This document shows positions 42,123 through 51,348 of a stretch of 64,000 bases of DNA, one piece after another. The DNA is from Clostridium sp. (lineage in GTDB: Bacteria > Bacillota > Clostridia > Lachnospirales > Lachnospiraceae). The position numbers were made by a program, and so were the translations under genes. Positions within the stretch are counted from its first letter, which is position 1. Each line of letters starts with the position of its first letter. The notes under the pieces are model-generated. The model worked only from the letters and a program-made list of their open reading frames with translations. It was not told the DNA's origin and did no database searches. The stretch is from positions 86,054 to 150,053 of the forward strand of contig JAMPFU010000001.1 in assembly GCA_023664385.1 (NCBI GenBank). The letters run 5' to 3'.

Positions 42123-42995
42123 TTACTGTGCATCAACCGGTGTTTTTGTGCGGTCAGCATTGTATACATAGAAGCCCTTGCCACTCTTAACACCAAGATT
42201 TCCGCCGCGAACCATCTTACGGAGCAGAGGACATGCACGATACTTGCTGTCTCCTGTTTCCTTGTAAAGAACGTCCATAATTGCAAGGCAGATATCAAGA
42301 CCTACAAAATCACCTAACTCAAGTGGTCCCATAGGATGATTTGCACCAAGCTTCATGGCAGCGTCAATACCTGCTATATCTGAAACGCCCTCCATCTTAA
42401 TGAATGCAGCTTCATTAATCATAGGGATTAAGATACGGTTTACTACAAAGCCTGCTGCCTCCTGAACCTGTACAGGAGTCTTACCGATTTCCTCAGAAAT
42501 CTTGATAATCTTATCAACCGTCTCCTGTGGAGTGTTTACGCCTGCTATAACCTCAACCAGCTTCATTCTGTCAGCAGGATTGAAGAAATGCATACCAATC
42601 ATAGGACGGGTAAGTCCGTTTCCAATCTCTGTAATAGAAAGGGATGAAGTATTTGAAGCAAATATACACTCAGGCTTGCAGATTTTATCGAGCTCTGAAA
42701 ATGTAGTCTTCTTAACTTCCATATCCTCAAATGCAGCCTCAACGATTAAATCGCAGTCTGCACAAATGTCCTCCTTAAGACCTGCGGTAATACTTGCAAG
42801 GATACCGTCAACTGTCTCCTGTGTCATCTTTCCTTTTTCTACAAGTCTTGCATAGCCCTTGGCAATTTTGTCCTTGCCGCCCTCTGCCCATTCCTTCTTG
42901 ATGTCGCAAAGTGCAACCTCATATCCGTCAACCTGAGCAAATGCCTTAGCAATACCCTGACCCATAGTTCCGGCACCAATAACGCCAACTTTCAT
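42123..42995 (-). CDS. hbd: 3-hydroxybutyryl-CoA dehydrogenase
   Basis: 290 residues. NAD(P)-binding GAGTMGQGIAKAFA at the N-terminus, catalytic HFFNPADRMKLVEVI (His near residue 138), and VVNRILIPMINEA in the C-terminal dimerisation domain. It reduces acetoacetyl-CoA to (S)-3-hydroxybutyryl-CoA. It is the third gene of the operon, 25 bases after crt. The C-terminus ends NADRTKTPVDAQ. Confidence 0.96.
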   Translation of the reverse strand: MKVGVIGAGTMGQGIAKAFAQVDGYEVALCDIKKEWAEGGKDKIAKGYARLVEKGKMTQETVDGILASITAGLKEDICADCDLIVEAAFEDMEVKKTTFSELDKICKPECIFASNTSSLSITEIGNGLTRPMIGMHFFNPADRMKLVEVIAGVNTPQETVDKIIKISEEIGKTPVQVQEAAGFVVNRILIPMINEAAFIKMEGVSDIAGIDAAMKLGANHPMGPLELGDFVGLDICLAIMDVLYKETGDSKYRACPLLRKMVRGGNLGVKSGKGFYVYNADRTKTPVDAQ

Positions 42996-43020
42996 TTTTA
43001 CGTCCTCCTAATATTAATTT

Positions 43021-43812
43021 TTATTTGTTTTGGAATGGAACAACCTTTAACTTCTTTTCCTTGTCTTTCTCAAGGAAGTTGCCCATACCTGCTTTTTGAT
43101 CCTCTGTCTCAAAGCAATCACCAAAGAGCTTCTCCTCAATAACGATAGCCTTGTCCATGTCAACCTGCAAACCGTCATTGATAGCCTTCTTACAGTTTCT
43201 CACTGCAATTGGTGCATTTGCCGCAATGCCTGCTGCCATCTTCTTTGCTGCAGGTAGTAATTCCTCCTGCGTATATACTGCATTCACAAGACCGATTCGG
43301 AGCGCCTCATCAGACTTTATATTTCTTGCAGTATAAATCATCTGCTTCGCCATGCCTGCACCCACAAGTCTTGCAAGTCTCTGTGTACCACCAAAGCCCG
43401 GTGTAATTCCAAGTCCAACCTCAGGCTGTCCAAACACTGCGTTATCAGAGCAAATTCTTATGTCGCAGCTCATGGCAATCTCGCATCCGCCGCCAAGCGC
43501 AAATCCGTTTATGGCTGCTATAACAGGGATAGGGAACGTCTCAATCTTTCTAAATACGTCATTTCCCTTTTTGCCAAATGCCTCACCCTCTGCCTTCGTG
43601 AGTGTTGACATCTCACCGATGTCCGCACCTGCAACAAAGGATTTTTCACCTGCTCCCGTAAGTACAATCGCCCTTGTAGTTTCTAAATCAATTCCGTCAA
43701 ATGTAGCCTCAAGCTCCTCAAGCACCTGACTATTTAAAGCGTTAAGTGCCTGTGGTCTGTTTATTGTAACTACGCCTACAAAGCCTTCCTGCTCATAAGT
43801 TATAAATTCCAT
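43021..43812 (-). CDS. crt: Crotonase / 3-hydroxybutyryl-CoA dehydratase
   Basis: 263 residues. Enoyl-CoA hydratase fold: INRPQALNALNSQVLEEL, AGADIGEMSTL oxyanion region, and ALGGGCEIAMSCDIRI with PEVGLGITPGFGGTQRLARLVG (catalytic Glu residues in GGCE and PEVGLG). It interconverts crotonyl-CoA and 3-hydroxybutyryl-CoA. It lies 38 bases after thl. The start at 43812 follows AAAGGAGAAACAG. Confidence 0.95.
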   Translation of the reverse strand: MEFITYEQEGFVGVVTINRPQALNALNSQVLEELEATFDGIDLETTRAIVLTGAGEKSFVAGADIGEMSTLTKAEGEAFGKKGNDVFRKIETFPIPVIAAINGFALGGGCEIAMSCDIRICSDNAVFGQPEVGLGITPGFGGTQRLARLVGAGMAKQMIYTARNIKSDEALRIGLVNAVYTQEELLPAAKKMAAGIAANAPIAVRNCKKAINDGLQVDMDKAIVIEEKLFGDCFETEDQKAGMGNFLEKDKEKKLKVVPFQNK

Positions 43813-43850
43813 CTGTTTCTCCTTTTTACTCTATAGAACGTTACCGCTCC

Positions 43851-45032
43851 TTAATCTCTCTTGACGATTGTTGCACAGCCCATACCGCCGCCGATACAAA
43901 GTGTTGCAAGACCGTTCTTTGCATCCTTTGCTTCCATCTCATGGAGAAGCGTAACAAGAATACGACAGCCTGATGCTCCTACAGGATGTCCAAGTGCGAT
44001 TGCACCACCGTTAGGGTTGAGCTGCTTTGCAACATCAATTCCAAGGTCCTTGCCAACTGCAACAGACTGTGCTGCAAATGCCTCGTTTGCCTCGATGATG
44101 TCGAAGTCCTCAATCTTCATGCCGGTTTTGTCCATAACCTTCTTTGTTGCTGCAACAGGTCCGATACCCATGATGGATGGGTCAACACCTGCCAGTGCTC
44201 CTGCAACCCATGTAGCCATTGGCTTAACGCCAAGCTCCTTCGCCTTCTCCTCGCTCATTACAACGATTGCTGCTGCACCGTCATTGATGCCTGATGCATT
44301 TCCAGCAGTAACATATCCGTCAGGATTGATTGTGCGAAGTCGTGCAAGTCCCTCCATTGTAGTACCAGGACGTGGTCCCTCATCCTTCTTAAACTCGATT
44401 GTCTCTTTCTTCTTCTTAATCATTACAGGGACAATTTCCTTATCGAAAGCGCCTGCTTCCTGCGCTGCAACTGCCTTATTCTGGCTGTTTACTGAAAACT
44501 CGTCAAGCTCCTCACGGGTAAGCTTCCACTGCTGGGCAATATTGTCGGCAGTCTTAATCATATGGTAATCATTGAATGCATCCCAAAGAGCATCATGAAC
44601 CATTGTATCAACTAACTTTCCGTCATTCATTCTGTAACCGTAACGACCCTGCATAACAGCGTATGGTGCCATTGACATATTTTCCATACCGCCTGCAACA
44701 ACAATGTCAGCCTCGCCAGCCATAATCATCTGTGCTGCCATATTTACACAGTTAAGACCTGAACCGCAGACTACGTTTATGGTTACCGCAGGAACCTCAA
44801 TAGGAAGTCCGGCTTTAATAGATGCCTGACGTGCAACGTTCTGACCTAAACCTGCCTGAATAACACAGCCCATATACACCTGATCAACCGCTTCCGGTGC
44901 TACACCTGCTCTGTTTAATGCCTCTTTAATAACGATTGCACCAAGCTCCTGTGCAGGAGTTGTACTAAGCGAGCCCCCCATAGTACCGATTGCTGTACGA
45001 CATGCGCCTGCTAAAACTACTTTCTTTGCCAT
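43851..45032 (-). CDS. thl: Acetyl-CoA acetyltransferase (thiolase)
   Basis: 393 residues, the usual length. Catalytic Cys in [15 protein letters not shown] (about residue 89), His in [20 protein letters not shown] and Cys in [13 protein letters not shown]. It condenses two acetyl-CoA to acetoacetyl-CoA, the entry to butyrate formation. First gene of the operon; a 17-base-spaced promoter lies 94-122 bases upstream. GGAGG is at proper spacing from ATG 45032. Confidence 0.96.
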   Translation of the reverse strand: MAKKVVLAGACRTAIGTMGGSLSTTPAQELGAIVIKEALNRAGVAPEAVDQVYMGCVIQAGLGQNVARQASIKAGLPIEVPAVTINVVCGSGLNCVNMAAQMIMAGEADIVVAGGMENMSMAPYAVMQGRYGYRMNDGKLVDTMVHDALWDAFNDYHMIKTADNIAQQWKLTREELDEFSVNSQNKAVAAQEAGAFDKEIVPVMIKKKKETIEFKKDEGPRPGTTMEGLARLRTINPDGYVTAGNASGINDGAAAIVVMSEEKAKELGVKPMATWVAGALAGVDPSIMGIGPVAATKKVMDKTGMKIEDFDIIEANEAFAAQSVAVGKDLGIDVAKQLNPNGGAIALGHPVGASGCRILVTLLHEMEAKDAKNGLATLCIGGGMGCATIVKRD

Positions 45033-45125
45033 TGTTTAAAATTCCTCCATCTTTTTTTTATTTGAACTCCACGTCAAATACGCCTTGTTCTGTCTAAGGA
45101 CATACCCCTCGACACTGATATGCCT

Positions 45126-45154
45126 ATAATATCATATTTAGGTCTATTTCGCAA
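45126..45154 (-). promoter_or_regulatory. Promoter of the butyrate operon
   Basis: On the minus strand the -35 TTGCGA (45154-45149) and -10 TATTAT (45131-45126) are exactly 17 bases apart. The thl start is about 93 bases downstream. The leader RNA holds no obvious hairpin. The stop of the next upstream gene is at 45167, so this promoter sits in a short gap. Confidence 0.55.
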
Positions 45155-45166
45155 CAGATTAACCTC

Positions 45167-47152
45167 CTACTTTTTCTTCTTTTTATGAATGTTTCTTATT
45201 GTTTTTTTCTTCCTTTTTCCGTCGCCGTTTTTCATATTTTCCTTATTTTCCGTAAAACCTCCTCCATATTTTACATTGTCTGCACGATGCCCTTCGCCGT
45301 TTCCTTTCCCGTGTGCCTTGAAAGCCTCATCATTTTTTCTTGGACGAATCAGACATTTTTTATCGTACCCTATCAGGTCGGTTCTTTTTGCAATGACAAG
45401 TGCCTCATGTACAAGGTCATAATTCTTAGGGTTCCGGTACTGGATCAGTGCCCTCTGCATTGCCTTTTCGTGGGGCGACCTGGGAACATACACCTCCTCC
45501 ATCGTCCTCGGGTCAACCCCTGTATAATACATGCAGGTGGAAATGGTTGACGGTGTGGGGTAAAAGTCCTGCACCTGCTCAGGCATGTAACCCAAATTCC
45601 TCAGGTACTCCGCAAGCTTAACTGCATCCTGCATCGTTGACCCGGGATGTGAGGACATAAGATAAGGAACCATATACTGTTTCATGCCAAGCTCCTCGTT
45701 TATTTTTTTGTACTTGTCACAAAACGCCTGAAATACATCATTTCCCGGTTTTCCCATCTTTCTCAGGACATTGTCGGAAACATGCTCCGGCGCCACCTTA
45801 AGCTGACCACTCACATGATATTTACAAAGCTCATAAAAAAATTCATCATTTTTATCTGCCATAAGATAGTCAAACCGTATTCCCGACCGTATAAATACTT
45901 TTTTTACGTTTGGCAGCTCACGCAGCTTTCTTAAGAGTCCAAGATATGAGCTGTGGTCTGCAATCAGATTTTCACACGGCTTTGGAAAAAGGCACTGTCT
46001 GTTTTTACATACACCGTATTTTTCCTGCTTTTTGCATGCCTTTACTCTGAAATTTGCCGTCGGTCCACCCACATCATGTATGTAGCCCTTAAAATCAGGC
46101 TCCCACACCATTTTTTCAGCCTCCTGCAATATGGATTTATCACTTCTTGTCTGTATGATTCTTCCCTGATGAAAGGTAAGGGCACAGAAGCTGCAGCCTC
46201 CAAAACAGCCCCTGCTGCTTACCAAGCTGAATTTAACCTCCGATATGGCAGGCACGCCGCCAAGTGCTTCATAGGAGGGATGATATGTCCTTTTATAGGG
46301 CAGTGAATACACCCTGTCCATCTCATGCTCCGTAAGGGGTGCCGCAGGCTTGTTCTGAACAACATACATATGGTCATTGTATTTTTCCACAAGTGCTTTT
46401 GCAGTATAGTGGTCTGTATTTTCATACTGTATTTTAAAGCTTTTTGCATAGTTAATCTTATCAGCTTTTAGCTCATCATAGGCGGGAAGCTCTATATAAT
46501 CATAGGCATTTTCCAAGCTTGTTGTCCGATATGCCGTACCCTCAACAAAGCATATATCCTTTGCCTCGATGCCATTGTCAAGTGCTTCTGCAATCTCAAC
46601 AATCGCTTTTTCCCCCATTCCGTAAATTAGTATATCAGCCTGAGAATCGATAAGTATGGAATGCTTTATGTGATTAGACCAATAATCATAGTGGGCAAGC
46701 CTTCTAAGGCTTGCCTCAATGCCCCCTATAATGATAGGAACATCCTTATATTTTCTTCTTATAAGATTACAGTACACCACAGTCGCATAATCAGGTCTTT
46801 TCCCCATTACCCCACCCGGAGTATAGGAATCATGCTCCCTCTTTCTTTTGGATACGGAATAGTGATTTACCATGGAATCCATGTTTCCGGCAGTTACAAG
46901 ATATGCGAGACGCGGTCTGCCGTATATATCTATGCTTACAGGATTTTTCCAATCCGGCTGTGATATGATTGCAACCTTATAACCGTATAGCTCCAGCATA
47001 CGGCTTATGATTGCATGCCCAAAGGAAGAATGGTCAACGTACGCATCCCCTATGACATAAACAAAGTCGGGCTGCTCCCATCCTTTAAGCTCCATTTCCT
47101 CCCTGTTTAAAGGGAGAAATCCATCATCATACTCATAATCAAATTTATTCAT
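45167..47152 (-). CDS. YgiQ family radical SAM protein
   Basis: 661 residues. The N-terminal region starts LPLNREEMELKGWEQPDFVYVIGDAYVDHSS. The radical SAM cluster motif is SSRGCFGGCSFCALTFHQGR (CxxxCxxC), and YGMGEKAIVEIAEAL, GVYNP-like VQDFYPTPSTISTCMYYTG and LIRPRKNDEAF follow. YgiQ is widespread in Firmicutes and Proteobacteria; its substrate is unknown, though B12-binding and radical SAM domains are typical. The last 40 residues are a poly-Lys/Asn tail. It lies 60-80 bases before mreB-side sequence and reads divergently to nothing, likely its own unit. Confidence 0.93.
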   Translation of the reverse strand: MNKFDYEYDDGFLPLNREEMELKGWEQPDFVYVIGDAYVDHSSFGHAIISRMLELYGYKVAIISQPDWKNPVSIDIYGRPRLAYLVTAGNMDSMVNHYSVSKRKREHDSYTPGGVMGKRPDYATVVYCNLIRRKYKDVPIIIGGIEASLRRLAHYDYWSNHIKHSILIDSQADILIYGMGEKAIVEIAEALDNGIEAKDICFVEGTAYRTTSLENAYDYIELPAYDELKADKINYAKSFKIQYENTDHYTAKALVEKYNDHMYVVQNKPAAPLTEHEMDRVYSLPYKRTYHPSYEALGGVPAISEVKFSLVSSRGCFGGCSFCALTFHQGRIIQTRSDKSILQEAEKMVWEPDFKGYIHDVGGPTANFRVKACKKQEKYGVCKNRQCLFPKPCENLIADHSSYLGLLRKLRELPNVKKVFIRSGIRFDYLMADKNDEFFYELCKYHVSGQLKVAPEHVSDNVLRKMGKPGNDVFQAFCDKYKKINEELGMKQYMVPYLMSSHPGSTMQDAVKLAEYLRNLGYMPEQVQDFYPTPSTISTCMYYTGVDPRTMEEVYVPRSPHEKAMQRALIQYRNPKNYDLVHEALVIAKRTDLIGYDKKCLIRPRKNDEAFKAHGKGNGEGHRADNVKYGGGFTENKENMKNGDGKRKKKTIRNIHKKKKK

Positions 47153-47232
47153 ATGCTTCTCCGTAAAAATGCAAACTGCTTTTTGTCATTTTCTTATGTT
47201 GATATATTTTAACGCTGCCATGCCGTATGCAT

Positions 47233-48225
47233 TTAATTTTCCCGCAGCCTTACATACTTTCTTGCAGTTCCCGCTCCCTTTGCCACAAGCAGCTCAGGCG
47301 ATTCAATTTTAGCTGCCTTTACTCCAAGCCTTTCATCAAAAAGCTTATCGATTCCGTATATCTTGCTTCCCCCGCCGGTTAAAATAATACCGGATTCCGA
47401 AATATCGCTTGCAAGCTCAGGCGGAGTTACCTCAAGCACACGTTTAACGGCATCAACAATCTGCTCTGTTGCTTCTGAAACTGCCTCCATAATCTCTGAG
47501 GATTTAACCTGGAGCTTTGTGGGAAGTCCTCTTACAAGCTCCTTCCCCTTTGCATATCCAACCGCATCCTTCTGTCTTGGATAGACCGAGCCGATTTCAA
47601 GCTTCAGTATCTCCGCTGAAACATTACCGAGCAGTATGTTATGACGTTTTCTCAGATACCTGATAATTGCCTCGTCAAAATCCTCCCCACCAATCTTTAT
47701 GGATGTCTCATTTTTTATTCCACCTCTTGAAATAACGGCAATATCAGTTGTTCCGCCGCCGATATCAACAATCATATAGCCCTTGGCACTATCAACATCC
47801 ACGCCTGCACCTATGGCTGCCGCAAAGGGTTCTTCCAGTATATAGACCTCCTTTGCCCCCGTTCTGTAAACTGCGTCCTCCACAGCCCTAATCTGAACCG
47901 GCGTTATACCGCTTGGAACACAGACGCATATATTTGGCCTTCCCCATATTTTTCTCTTTTGCATGGCATTTCTCACAAAGAGCTTTAACATACGCTCCGT
48001 AAGTGTATAATCAGATATGACGCCATTCCTGATCGGCCGTACAACCTCTATGCCCTCAGGTGTTTTCCCCATCATTTTTTTAGCCTTATTGCCAACGGCA
48101 AGTATCTTTTTGCTTCTAGGCTCAAATGCAATTACAGACGGCTGGTTTACAACAATTCCCCTGTCCTTCATATAAATAACCGTATTTGAAGTGCCTAAAT
48201 CTATTCCTATGTCTATATTTATCAA
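47233..48225 (-). CDS. mreB: Rod-shape protein MreB/Mbl
   Basis: 330 residues if started at TTG 48225 (INIDIGIDLGTSNTVIY), which has GAGGAA seven bases upstream. A longer frame to 48276 adds an N-terminus without a plausible start or family match. Actin fold motifs: DIGIDLGTSNT, GKTPEGIEVVRPIRNGVISDY, EEPFAAAIGAGVDV, MIVDIGGGTTDIAVIS and SGIILTGGGSKIYGIDKL. It directs lateral cell-wall synthesis. A terminator-like hairpin and the second copy of the dispersed repeat lie upstream. Confidence 0.93.
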   Translation of the reverse strand: MINIDIGIDLGTSNTVIYMKDRGIVVNQPSVIAFEPRSKKILAVGNKAKKMMGKTPEGIEVVRPIRNGVISDYTLTERMLKLFVRNAMQKRKIWGRPNICVCVPSGITPVQIRAVEDAVYRTGAKEVYILEEPFAAAIGAGVDVDSAKGYMIVDIGGGTTDIAVISRGGIKNETSIKIGGEDFDEAIIRYLRKRHNILLGNVSAEILKLEIGSVYPRQKDAVGYAKGKELVRGLPTKLQVKSSEIMEAVSEATEQIVDAVKRVLEVTPPELASDISESGIILTGGGSKIYGIDKLFDERLGVKAAKIESPELLVAKGAGTARKYVRLREN

Positions 48226-48306
48226 TGCTTTTTCCTCTATTCGTAAAATAATCCACCGACTACTACACACTAGCAAAATTTTTATTTTTTTGAAATCTCA
48301 ATAGTA

Positions 48307-48384
48307 CAAAGTGCCTTCGTCACTTTTCATGCTGCCACAGCTTTCATGGCACTTTGGACGAATCCTGCCGAATTAAGAAGTCGG
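48307..48384. repeat. Dispersed intergenic repeat, copy 2 (pseudoknot-capable)
   Basis: About 58 bases from 48308 match copy 1 at 3021 at roughly 80 percent by eye. Here AAAGTGCC and GGCACTTT form a perfect 8-pair stem, and TTCGTC can pair with GACGAA downstream. The similarity continues through TGCC(GAATTA)AGAAG(TCGG). The copy lies between mreB and the gene ending at 48429, in the same direction as copy 1. Confidence 0.6.
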
Positions 48385-48411
48385 TGCCATAAATAATTAT
48401 AAGCACCGACT
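48379..48411 (-). terminator. Hairpin after the Ala-rich AAA-like gene
   Basis: GTCGGTGC (48380-48387) pairs with GCACCGAC (48403-48410). It lies just downstream of the stop at 48429 on the minus strand. The T-run is weak on the minus strand (TTCTTAATT) and good on the plus strand. Confidence 0.5.
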
Positions 48412-48428
48412 ATCATTTTTTCAATATA

Positions 48429-51311
48429 TTATTTAAAATCTTCAGCTAGTAAATATTTCTTGGAAATACCCTTCTGCTTTTCTCTGTCCTCACATTTAAG
48501 GAGCGCATCGTCAACAGTTTTAAGCATTCTGTCAATGTTACCGCTTTCCATCGCCATAAGAAGGCTTCGGAGTGTTCCGTCTATGTCGTCTGTCTTAAAG
48601 CCTCTCTGTGAGATATACCCCTTTGCAATTGCAATCATATCAGCCGTAGAAATTCCAAGCATATTCACGCTGTATTTAAATGTTCCGTTTTCAGGCTTTG
48701 CACTATCCATGAGTCTGTCAATGGAACTTGACTCACCCGTAAGTATAATTACAATATTATTTTGCTCAGGTCTTGAAAGTTTTATAAGCTCATTCAACCT
48801 ATCTGCCGCTATAAGACCTGCATTTTCAACAACAAGGCATCCATCCTTAAGCTTCGTCATTGCATCTGCAAGCTTAACCTTATTGAGTGCAGCAGCCTTT
48901 ATCTTTGCAATTGTCTTAGCTTTACAGATTGCCATATCATAGAAGCTTCTTGCAAAATCCTCTCCTACGCTTGTAAGGCCAAAGCCATGCTCACCCTTAA
49001 GTATTACATTTCTTGACTCCTTCGGATCATTTGCAATACTGTTAAATGTATCAATAATCGGAGCGGATATGCTGTCTACCTTTGTATATTTCTCAAGGTA
49101 ATATGCTGCCATCGGAAGCTTTCCGTCCTCTGACGGCATCGTAAGATCAAGCTTAATGTTATCTGCTTCCTCTGCTGCCTTTAAGGCTTCCTCCTCTGCC
49201 TTCTTGGCAGCCTCAAGAATCTTCGCAGCCTCCTCGGCTTTCTTGCGGGCAGCCTCCTCAGCTTTCTTTGTTTCTTCTTCTAACTTCTTATGGGCTTCCT
49301 CATCAGCCTTACGTTTTGCCTCCTCGTCTGCCTTACGTTTTGCCTCCTCGTCCGCTTTACGTTTTGCTTCCTCTGCTTCGGCAGCTTTCTTAGCTTCTTC
49401 CTCTGCCTTACGCTTTGCTTCCTCCTCGGCTCTCTTAGCTTCTTCCTCTGCTGCCTTTCTTGCATTTTCCTCTGCCTGCTTACGAGCCTCCTCTGCTGCC
49501 TTTAAGGCTTCTTCCTCTGCCTTCTTGGCAGCCTCAAGGATTTTCATTGCCTCCTCTGCCTTCTTGCGGGCAGCCTCGGCAGCCTTCTTAGCTTCCTCCT
49601 CAGCTTTCTTCTTTGCCTCAGCTTCAGCTTTCTTCTTTGCTTCTTCCTCAGCTTTCTTCTTTGCTTCCTCCTCGGCTTTGCGTTTTGCTTCCTCCTCGGC
49701 TTTGCGTTTTGCTTCCTCCTCAGCCTTGCGTTTTGCTTCTTCCTCAGCTTTACGCTTTGCTTCCTCCTCAGCCTTACGCTTTGCTTCTTCCTCTATACGT
49801 TTTCTGCTTTCCTCTGCCTGTTTTGCAGCTTCTTCCTCTGCCTTTTTAGCCTCCTCAAGGATTTTCGCAGCCTCCTCAGCTTTCTTGCGAGCTTCCTCCG
49901 CTGCCTTTAATGCCTTATCCTTTGCCTTGGCTCTTGCTTCTTCCTCGGCTTTCTTACGAGCGTCCTCTGCTGCCTTCTTGCGGGCTTCCTCTGCTGCTTT
50001 CTTGCGAGCTTCCTCTGCCGCCTTCATTGCAGCGTCCTTTTCAGCCCTCTTACGTGCTTCTTCCTCTGCCCTTTGCTTTGCGGCAGCCTCAGCAATTCTT
50101 CTTTCACGCTCAGCAGCCTTTCTTTCTGCCTCCTCAAGCTTAGCCTTTTTACGAGCTTCCTCCTCTGCCTTTTTCTTTGCTTCTTCCTCGGCTTTCTTTG
50201 CAGCTTCAGCTTCTGCTTTCTTCTTAGCCTCCTCTGCTGCCCTTGCAGCAGGATCCTCCTTTTTAGCTGCCTCATCGCCATAGTTTGCAAACTTCGATAA
50301 CTCTGCTCCCAAAGCATCATCATCGTCATTATCTATGTCGTACATGCTCTTGACATCATTTGTCGCCGTCTTTCTGTTCGGAACAATGTTAATCTCATCT
50401 TCGCCATTTTTCGTACCAGACTTTGGCGTTTCGGCTGTCTGCCAATTTGTTCCGTTGGAAATTACAGTCGTATCTCCATCCTTTACAAATGTTGTCGTAT
50501 CATCCTTTTCGCTGTCATCAGCTATAACTGTTACGCTTCCATCACTACCGGTAAGCTTTGTAGGCTGAAGTCTTGCCTTTTGTTCTCTTAAATAGCTGTC
50601 ATCCTTTGATGGAGCAGCAGAGCTTCCTGCCATTTTCAGCTTAGGCGCTTCCTCAGTTTTTGGTTTAGGCTCCTCTTTCTTAGTGGTCTCATCTGCACCT
50701 GCAATTTTAAGCTTACCTGTGGTAGACTTAGCCCCAGCACCATCAGAGCCTGTATTAAGCTTTAATCCAAGTCCGCCTGATGATTTAGCTGAACTTTCAG
50801 TACTATCGGCTGTTACTCCTCCAAGTCCACCTTCAGCTTTATCACCAAGTCCGCCTGTTCCTACTCCACCAAGCGTCTTTCCTGATTTATCAGGCTGAAT
50901 ATCGACGCTCATTCCAAGTGAGGACTCCTCTGTCTTATCTGCAGTTTTCTTCTTTTCTTCTGCCTTGACAGCTTCTTCCTTTTTAGGTGCCGCGTCAGCC
51001 TTGCTTTCTTCCTTACTTTCTGCCTCTGCAGCTTCCGATTCGACTTCTGCTGCTGGAGTCTCCTCCTCAAACTCAATACCTAACTCAGCCGCATGCTTTT
51101 TTCTCTTTTTCTCCTCGATTTTAGCAAGATCTTCGGCTGACAAGGTCTTATACTTCGGCTTTCCATCCTCAGATTTATTTGTTGTAACAGTTTTTCCGGA
51201 TAACAGCGCATTTTCCTGCTCTTTTTTATTTTTTGCAGCCTTTGCAGCCTTCTCCTTTTCAACCTGTGCCCTTACAGCAGCAATCAATGCTTCTCTTTGA
51301 TCAATAGCCAC
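48429..51311 (-). CDS. Giant Ala/Glu/Lys-rich coiled-coil protein with a degenerate AAA-like C-terminal domain
   Basis: 960 residues. An N-terminal segment (1-340) is disordered and charged, with a Gly-rich block (GGLGDKAEGGLGGV). Residues about 347-724 form a long helical array built from AEEEAKRK-like eight-residue units (24 bases each, clearest near 49600-49800 of the window) and three copies of ARKKAEEAAKILEAAKKAEEEALKAAEEA-like 30-residue modules. Residues about 725-960 look like an AAA-fold: GEHGFGLTSVGE at the Walker A place lacks the Lys, GCLVVENAGLI replaces Walker B and NIVIILTGESSSIDRL is like a sensor. No signal peptide. It is probably a structural or scaffold protein. It is read just after the TPR/acidic gene (51349-54366), 37 bases away. 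Confidence 0.8.
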   Translation of the reverse strand: MAIDQREALIAAVRAQVEKEKAAKAAKNKKEQENALLSGKTVTTNKSEDGKPKYKTLSAEDLAKIEEKKRKKHAAELGIEFEEETPAAEVESEAAEAESKEESKADAAPKKEEAVKAEEKKKTADKTEESSLGMSVDIQPDKSGKTLGGVGTGGLGDKAEGGLGGVTADSTESSAKSSGGLGLKLNTGSDGAGAKSTTGKLKIAGADETTKKEEPKPKTEEAPKLKMAGSSAAPSKDDSYLREQKARLQPTKLTGSDGSVTVIADDSEKDDTTTFVKDGDTTVISNGTNWQTAETPKSGTKNGEDEINIVPNRKTATNDVKSMYDIDNDDDDALGAELSKFANYGDEAAKKEDPAARAAEEAKKKAEAEAAKKAEEEAKKKAEEEARKKAKLEEAERKAAERERRIAEAAAKQRAEEEARKRAEKDAAMKAAEEARKKAAEEARKKAAEDARKKAEEEARAKAKDKALKAAEEARKKAEEAAKILEEAKKAEEEAAKQAEESRKRIEEEAKRKAEEEAKRKAEEEAKRKAEEEAKRKAEEEAKRKAEEEAKKKAEEEAKKKAEAEAKKKAEEEAKKAAEAARKKAEEAMKILEAAKKAEEEALKAAEEARKQAEENARKAAEEEAKRAEEEAKRKAEEEAKKAAEAEEAKRKADEEAKRKADEEAKRKADEEAHKKLEEETKKAEEAARKKAEEAAKILEAAKKAEEEALKAAEEADNIKLDLTMPSEDGKLPMAAYYLEKYTKVDSISAPIIDTFNSIANDPKESRNVILKGEHGFGLTSVGEDFARSFYDMAICKAKTIAKIKAAALNKVKLADAMTKLKDGCLVVENAGLIAADRLNELIKLSRPEQNNIVIILTGESSSIDRLMDSAKPENGTFKYSVNMLGISTADMIAIAKGYISQRGFKTDDIDGTLRSLLMAMESGNIDRMLKTVDDALLKCEDREKQKGISKKYLLAEDFK

Positions 51312-51348
51312 TTATTTTGCCTCCTTTCAGTAACCCTACCGTCAAGAA

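Noticed and set aside
49600-49800. 24-base tandem repeats that might look like a CRISPR or minisatellite
   Set aside because: They keep a coding frame (AEEEAKRK) with no spacers; they are protein repeats.
49156-50283. Long plus-strand frame of 375 codons rich in Ser, Ala and Phe
   Set aside because: It mirrors the Ala/Glu/Lys repeat of the minus-strand coiled-coil gene; it has no ribosome site and an implausible composition.
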